Shown piece by piece: positions 58,388-64,000 of a DNA stretch of 64,000 nucleotides. The stretch comes from Alentia gelatinosa (Eukaryota > Annelida > Polychaeta > Phyllodocida > Polynoidae): contig OX465582.1 of NCBI GenBank assembly GCA_950022655.1, forward strand, positions 96,548,704-96,612,703, read 5' to 3'. The stretch's first letter is position 1. Each line of letters opens with the position of its first letter. A program made the position numbers and the translations under genes. Below the pieces are notes generated by a model. The model made no database searches. It saw only the letters and a program-made list of their open reading frames with translations, and had not been told where the DNA came from.

Positions 58388-58671
58388 TTATCTTAGCCTG
58401 GAATAAACGTCCATAGGCTTAGCATTACGAACTCGTTCTCAACAGGCTTGCGAGAACGGTAACTCGTCCTCAACGGGTGATAAAGAGATGAATATTTCCA
58501 GGCTAAGATAAAATCAGGAACATATTCGTGCTTGGTCTGAGTCCCTGTTCACCATCTCGTTTGGAGTGCTTCAGAATATTCACTCGGCTATCGCCTCGTT
58601 CATATTACTGCGCACTCCAAACTCGATGGCGAACGAGGACACAGACCAAACACTCATCAGTTTCTTTCTTA
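58388..58671 (+). mobile_element. Two-hairpin foldback element, best-preserved copy
   Basis: Hairpin 1: TTTATCTTAGCCTGG to CCAGGCTAAGATAAA, inner arms CTCGTTCTC and GAGAACG. Hairpin 2: CTCGTTTGGAGTGC and GCACTCCAAACTCG, outer CTTGGTCTG and CAGACCAAA, core ATTCACTCGGCTATCGCCTC at 58578. Confidence 0.8.
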
Positions 58672-58871
58672 GTAGAAAATCATACAATAATAAATATTGA
58701 AAAAATATTTTACTCAGAACATTTAATTTCAAATTACTTACTCATGCATTCCTCTAATGAAACAATGCAAATACCATTATATATCCTTTATGCTACTTTA
58801 CCTTTACCATGTGCCTATTATATAAATGCGTGTGTAATCTTTTATCTTAACAATTTTTTCATTAATATTTT

Positions 58872-59221
58872 CTTGAATTGAATCTTTGTCGCCGTATCCT
58901 GAACTTCGTTGGCTAAGGAGTTCCATAATCCGATTCCCTTATGTATACTTGATTTCCTGAATCTTTCTTTTTTTAGGCCGCGATAGATAGATGGAATTTT
59001 TGGTTGAACCCCTCGTTTGTGGTCTTACGGTCTCATTATTTTTCAGTTGTATTTCACCTAATTTATACAATGATCTTATTATTCCTAACAACAGCATTTT
59101 TCTTCTGATATGCAGGCGAGTTATTTTACATTTCATTGATAACTCCTCGGTTTTTATATATCTATCTTCTATGTAAGCCTCCTTACCCAATGCTATTCTT
59201 AACCCTCTATAAATACCTCTA
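58872..59221 (-). pseudogene. LINE 3'-terminal ORF2 fragment with one frameshift
   Basis: Read on the minus strand, the frame from 59221 contains ALGKEAYIEDRYIKTEELSM, then LHIRRKMLLLGIIRSLYKL; after a frame change at a run of seven T (58968-58974 on the plus strand) it continues RKSSIHKGIGLWNSLANEVQ and TATKIQF. The RR..LL..I..LYK and RKS....G..LWNSL....... patterns followed by Phe-Lys are the standard C-terminal tail of jockey/L2/CR1-type LINE proteins. The rest of the element is absent. Confidence 0.7.
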
Positions 59222-59576
59222 TATAATTAGTCTCGATATATTTGCCCAATGTTTGTAACGTTTACAAATTTTGATGAATGGCTGTTGGGCCAAGTTCAAT
59301 GAGGTTTTCGGTGAACTACACCAGGATTCTAACCTGCTCCATATCACGTGTGCGTTGTTGTTTATAAAAAGAAATATAAAGACAAACCACCAAAGAATAC
59401 GAGATCTTGACCTAGTTCACTGAACATTGCCGCCTGAAGTTGGAGGGCGGGGTTATATAGACGTGTAGATTTGGTGGAACATCATGATGAAGGGTAATGA
59501 GAGGCAGATCAGTTTTTAAAATATTCAATATTCAGATCTGAATGAGGGTGTTAATATCAAGTGTGTGTGTATATCT
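59222..59576. other. Unassigned DNA
   Basis: Nothing recognised. Confidence 0.3.
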
Positions 59577-59955
59577 AGAGCGTTATATATGTTATTTAAA
59601 GGTTATATTGCCCACATGGACTTCGAGCGTGCTGCAAAAAAAACCCCCACACTATTTCTTCACTATCTGCGTGCTATTCACTATGATATTGTGAAAGGAG
59701 CAGTGAGCCAGTGTTCCAGGGCCCTAGACGTGTGCCCAGGTGACCATGACCAATTACTTGAGATTGAAATACCCCATTGAAATGATGCTTGATATGTTTG
59801 GATCGTAGACTAGCCAGGCAGTTGCAAAATGGACAAGTTGACTGGGTGAAAGTGAGTTACGGGAAATGGTCCATAGACTGAATACATCCGGAACTTTTTA
59901 ATTGTTATTTATCTATAATTGCACGCTCATTCATCAATGATGAACATACTATTTG
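59577..59955 (+). repeat. Dispersed repeat, copy 2 of 2
   Basis: Homologous to 41256-41655 in the same orientation. The region just left (CTTCGAGCGTGCTGCAAAAA) matches the palindromic left part of copy 1 only partly. Confidence 0.7.
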
Positions 59956-60990
59956 TCCCTCGTCTATCAACACGTGGTGTCCGCCTCTACCCTACCCAGG
60001 AATGCCTACCTGCCACTAGCGGTGCTCTCTTCACGGGCAGCACCGCAACTCCCCAGATCTCCTGGCGGATGACAGTGGTACACTCTGTGCTCTATACTAA
60101 GTCAAGGCCACGTGGTTTTTCATTCCTCTGTGTCAAAAGAACTTGAATCATTCTTTCTACCAGCTCAACCTTTGAATTATCTTCCTGAATTTGTGAGTTG
60201 TGTCCACGGATGTGCTCCACTTCACTAGCATCCCTTTCTTTCCAGTACAGGTCCATGTCTGGTAGAAATGCGATATTGGCCTACAACGATGACACACCAC
60301 GTTACCAGAGCTATCTCTTCAAGTAGCTATGCCCAGTGGTATGCTTTTCAGTCGTAATAGTATTGGCCGTATATATGGGCGAGCGAGCGTATGGGCAATA
60401 ATTATTTACGATAATGTCCATCCCTCGTTCTAAAGACATCCTCGCTCCTTGGATGGTTCTCTCACTCACATTATACAAGTGAATTTGCTAGTCTCTTTCA
60501 CGACCGCTTGGGGCACAAGGGTCCGTAGGAGTCTACCAGTACTCGCCGCTGATTGGTGGAGATGCGAATTTTCTCGTTGGCATGCTATAAATAGATCGGA
60601 TTCAAACCCAGGGAACACCAAACAAATACTCACGTGCGAGCTGTCAGATGATTAAAATTCTCTAATTCACAAAACCAAATTCACAGTCTGTGATTTCTGA
60701 TAGATTTATATATATACTATTTATCAGGAAATATAAAACTTTTTGGGAAAGTATTATTCCTGTCCGAAACTGCTTAGTGACTATAGAATGATACCTCTCG
60801 CTCGCAGCCCCAAAAGTGCGATAATTACAGCTGATAATCACATCCAGTGCCAGTGCCAGTCTCCAAGCAGATCCTTTTTCTCACTCAGAAGGCCTGCTGG
60901 GGTGGACAGCAATGATGGATCTGTTCACCCTCTTTGACGCCTTGCCTCCGTGTGATGCAGGCCAGATATGCTTGCATGCACGAATAACTT
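59956..60990. other. Unassigned DNA
   Basis: No feature supported. Confidence 0.3.
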
Positions 60991-61703
60991 AAAGGCCCGG
61001 CCCCACTGATGCGATGCGATTGTCGCACATGTTTTATAGCCCTATAAACGCCCCCTCGACCGGGTTTATGACCCCTAATGCGATGGATTCATCGCACTTA
61101 ATCGCAAAGAAAACCCAGGGTATGCCCCACTGATGCGATGGATTCGTCGCAGTACATGTATTGGCTCCTATGGAAGAAGAAGTATTCTGTCAAAAGTATA
61201 TAGTGTTTTTTTTAAATTTTCTTTTGGAAATTCCCTTTTCCATGTGTAAAACAAATATACTACTTGTGCTTCTCTCACAATATGAGTATTTCCACTTATT
61301 TTTTCTCATCCAACTGACATCCCTGTACAATAATATTATTATATAAGGAACCTATAAATATCCAAATAATATATATATATATTTGAATTATCTCTATCAA
61401 TGATAATTAAGATTCCATTAACCAGAGAGACACAACCAATTAAAACTTTTTCTTTGGTGTACCACATTCTCCTATTGTGAAACATGTGAAATACTCCATA
61501 CCCGTGCGACGAATCCATCGCAAATCATGAATATTTCAAGATGTGCGATGCGACGGATCCGTCGCATCGCACATGATCGCACACGCGCGCAAGTCCGGCC
61601 CCACAGGAGCGATTGTGTGCGATGCGACGGGCGGCGCCGTTTTTATGACCCTCGCCCGCCGTTTATGACTTTTTATTGACTTGCGACAATCGCATCGCAC
61701 CAG
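60991..61703. mobile_element. Composite Harbinger-like element, GATGCGATGCGATT subfamily
   Basis: Left AAAGGCCCGGCCCCACTGAT then GCGATGCGATTGTCGCA; right TTGCGACAATCGCATCGCAC, CAG. A second, nested-looking unit at 61591-61703 (CCGGCCCCACAGGAGCGATT to the same right end) matches the short MITE at 13693. Between 61225 and 61325 lies a fragment with the hAT-like end CAACTGACATCCCTG. Many GCGATGCGA words occur on both strands. Confidence 0.6.
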
Positions 61704-62166
61704 ATAGGTCATAAGTAGCATGTTGGAAAAGCTAAACTGGCACTAATCAGTGGATGCACAAGAGTTCACAGAAGTCAGTAGCAATTGGCCATTTCATTAA
61801 ATGTTTGCTGGTATTCTCCTGTGGTATCTGTAAAGGGAGCCAAAGTGAACCCGATGAAACCGCAGATACCCGTTCACAAAACACCATCTCTTGAGATGGG
61901 CGCTCAGTACTTTGACTAATAATATATCGAGATAATATGTGTCATTCTACAATCTTTGAATCATATCTTTGATACACTTGATAACTGTCATCGTAGCTTT
62001 GAGACAGACTTATTCAGAGACGATAGTAGTAGAGTACACCTCAATTATAGCAAACGAGACCAAAAACAAAACTCTAGCTTTAACGTGTATCATCCGGGGC
62101 GCAGTGCGTGCCTGGTTTTAAGCAAATAACACTTTTCTTATCGGAGTGAATTGCGGCGATAATCCT
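61704..62166. other. Unassigned DNA
   Basis: No feature supported. Confidence 0.3.
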
Positions 62167-62458
62167 TTTACCTCACCCCTGGAATATATGATCATAGGCG
62201 TAACATTGTTAACTCGTTCTACATGCCCCTACAGGTATTTCAGTCCGTTCTCTATCGTTTATATCCTGTATGTTGTCCATTCTTTTTGTGTGTACAGGGG
62301 TGAGATAAATATAGAAATCAACTCGTTTTGGTAAAAGAAGTCCTTCTCCAACTCGTTTGAATGATAAATGATATTTACTCGACTGTCGCCTCGTTCATAT
62401 CCCCTCCGCACCAAACTCGTTGAGAACGACGATTTTGACCAAAACTTGTTGGTTTCTT
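62167..62458 (+). mobile_element. Two-hairpin foldback element, sister of 16343
   Basis: TTTACCTCACCCCTGG to CAGGGGTGAGATAAAT; hairpin 2 arms TCCTTCTCCAACTCGTTTGA and CAAACTCGTTGAGAACG; core ATTTACTCGACTGTCGCCTC at 62373. Confidence 0.7.
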
Positions 62459-62725
62459 CTTTATTATCCTACCCCTCATATAAATCTCCATAGGCTTAAC
62501 ATGGTGTGACTGTATGCCACGGTTATGCTATAAATTATTCATATGCCACAGGTGACATATGAGGTTAAAAACATGTGGCGGGGTAGGATAAAATCTAAAT
62601 GCCACTCAATTTCATATGATCGTTGTCTTCAGCTACAGATATCACTCAGCTCCGTTTCGCGATATCATTCCGCGTAGACAACTCATGCCATAGAAACAAT
62701 CATATGAAATTTCGTGGCATTTCTT
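62459..62725 (+). mobile_element. Two-hairpin element, TCCTACCCC subfamily
   Basis: Starts TTTATTATCCTACCCC directly after the previous element. Hairpin 1 closes at GGGGTAGGATAAAA; hairpin 2 arms GCCACTCAATTTCATATGAT and ATCATATGAAATT, GGCAT; core GATATCACTCAGCTCCGTTT at 62639. Inverted partial sister at 20158. Confidence 0.75.
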
Positions 62726-63046
62726 GATAGTATGGCCCCACAGCTGCACTCCACACCCTTGTGTCTTATAATCAGAACACAATACGTGCACGTGGTCGAA
62801 TCACTAAGCCACGGCTTCATCAACTGTATTACTCCTCATTTATGTATCTGATACAGTGAACATCATCTTCATAAAAATGAGAATAAAACATTTAACAATG
62901 GCTGTGAAAGTCTTATCATTTGGTAATAATTCAAGGATAAATCTATAATGACGCATTAGATCAATGTCCTAAAAGTAGGAGACTGAGGTTAACGTCCTAT
63001 GAGTACCTATATGTAGGTGGTAATCCGTATATATAAATATACTCAC
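62726..63046. other. Unassigned DNA
   Basis: If the exon at 63047 is real, the right edge is the start of its downstream intron. Confidence 0.25.
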
Positions 63047-63184
63047 CTAGTTGGCCTTCTTCTACGAACGCCAGTCCTAATTATCTTCTCAAGCAGACGA
63101 CATTCGGCAATTCGCTGTTCACCGGCGATAGTATATATACAGCCTCTATGCCCGTTGCCTGTGTTCTCTCTCTTCGTATCGATA
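63047..63184 (-). CDS. Candidate internal exon, very uncertain
   Basis: Minus strand: acceptor ATTGCTGTCAG, 138 nt open in a frame reading RENTGNGHRGCIYTIAGEQR then IAECRLLEKIIRTGVRRRRP, and a consensus donor AG|GTGAGT at 63046. No domain recognised and the frame is also open some 100 nt further upstream, so extent and reality are uncertain. Confidence 0.2.
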
Positions 63185-63840
63185 CTGACAGCAATACGAG
63201 GAATCTCATCGGATGCACAGGTGGGTGTCGCAGTCAAAGAGAACCAAAGAAACGTAATAGAAATCCTTCCTCGGTTTGTGTCACACACAACGATGTCCGT
63301 TTTGGTTCCAACCTACTTGGTAAGAAAGCCGTCCTCAACCCCGTCCCATCTCTGAATCCCTGCCTCCTTGGATCTCCTAGTCATGTCTCTCGCTCTGTCT
63401 TCTCCGACTGAATTTCCTCCATCGAAACTGACGTGGTTATCTCATAAAAGGTTTCCATCGCAATAGATATAGCTTGGGTTAACCAACCTTTGTCAGTTTT
63501 TTCGGGAAAATGTATGATATCTGGGGGTAAAACCGTTGAACAGCGTTAACGGTGAGTGGTGTGAATCACATGTAGCCCTGCTCCCGACAGAATGGGGCTA
63601 TACACTGGTATACCACCGAACGTCATGTGGGAATTACACATTACTGAGTAAACTATTTACTTAAACCCCCGGAATGTCGACATATTGACCACTCTCGGGA
63701 AGTATATTTTTTCCTATGTGAGGGACATAGGACTTCCAATTGGTAAGGTTAATACGGCGCAATGCTATATTGGCCAATAGCGTTTTAAAGATCCCTTCTT
63801 TACCCTGGATAACAAGCCGTGATTAGCTTATATGATATAC
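63185..63840. other. Unassigned DNA
   Basis: No gene or element recognised. Confidence 0.25.
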
Positions 63841-63842
63841 AT

Positions 63843-63860
63843 GATATCTATATCTATCTA

Positions 63861-63903
<43 letters not shown>

Positions 63904-63918
63904 ATATATATATATATA
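63843..63918. repeat. ATCT tetranucleotide and TA microsatellite
   Basis: About 15 ATCT units, the first few interrupted by TATATCTA, followed by a TA run. Confidence 0.9.
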
Positions 63919-64000
63919 AGGAGTAGTTTCATAATTTTTCCTAGATCTCCCTTGAGGGTTTTTCTAGAAAGAAAAGACAGGTGACACTTGTCGTCGCGAT

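Overview
The window looks like a piece of a metazoan nuclear chromosome, most likely from a marine invertebrate. The evidence is one very long GC-rich coding exon with canonical GT-AG borders, AT-rich non-coding DNA around it, and dozens of short non-autonomous transposons and tRNA-derived SINEs. The SINE tail (GGACGTTAAACTACCCAAAC type) and the crowd of hairpin-forming MITEs remind me of mollusc or other lophotrochozoan genomes, but nothing here fixes the species. There are no bacterial-type operons, rRNA genes, CRISPR arrays or convincing free-standing tRNA genes.

Genes. Only one coding feature is well supported: a minus-strand internal exon at 1354-5082, 3729 nt, phase 0 at both ends. It encodes 1243 residues of a disordered Ser/Pro/His/Gln-rich nuclear protein with two CtBP-type PxDL motifs, an adjacent basic cluster, a SUMO-interacting-type motif and a Lys/Arg-rich C-terminal part. 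Its other exons were not located with confidence; upstream exons must lie to the right and downstream ones to the left of the exon or outside the window. Weaker exon candidates are at 34054-34207 (+), 34785-34897 (-), 51406-51759 (-) and 63047-63184 (-). Two decayed LINE fragments lie at about 49690-49864 and 58872-59221, both minus strand.

The rest is repeat-built. (1) A large class of foldback elements made of two adjacent hairpins occurs from 529 to 62725 in both orientations, some copies partial; the second hairpin closes on a shared palindromic core near TCACTCGGCTTCGCCTCGTG. (2) Mutator-like MITEs have 9-bp target duplications (19162-19578 with a second copy nested inside it, 45199-45487, 57819-58009). 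(3) Several MITE subfamilies share a TIR head of the type TTAAAGGCNNGGCGTCCAC, two with TTA/TAA duplications suggesting PIF/Harbinger (13693, 18321, 26560, 36947, 41845, 42140, 60991), plus a 3.0-kb candidate parent element at 37236-40231. (4) Two piggyBac-like TTAA MITEs lie at 10710 and 55694. (5) hAT-like MITEs lie at 11560, 16855 and 49039. (6) A TIR element has had its 5' end amplified into a 78/82-bp satellite (25447-26240). (7) SINEs lie at 12782, 21437 and 33053.

Layout: 1-1353 repeat DNA; 1354-5082 exon; 5083-33340 dense MITE/SINE mosaic with the satellite; 33341-36200 unresolved DNA ending in a CpG-rich stretch that could hold promoter or first-exon sequence; 36947-40231 two abutting Harbinger-like elements; 41250-62730 further mosaic with decayed LINEs, C/G-rich tracts and foldback elements; 62731-64000 a possible exon and a tetranucleotide microsatellite. 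No functional interplay between genes can be read because only one gene is secure. The most interesting material is the two-hairpin family and the array of CRE-like TGACGTCA octamers inside the coding exon.
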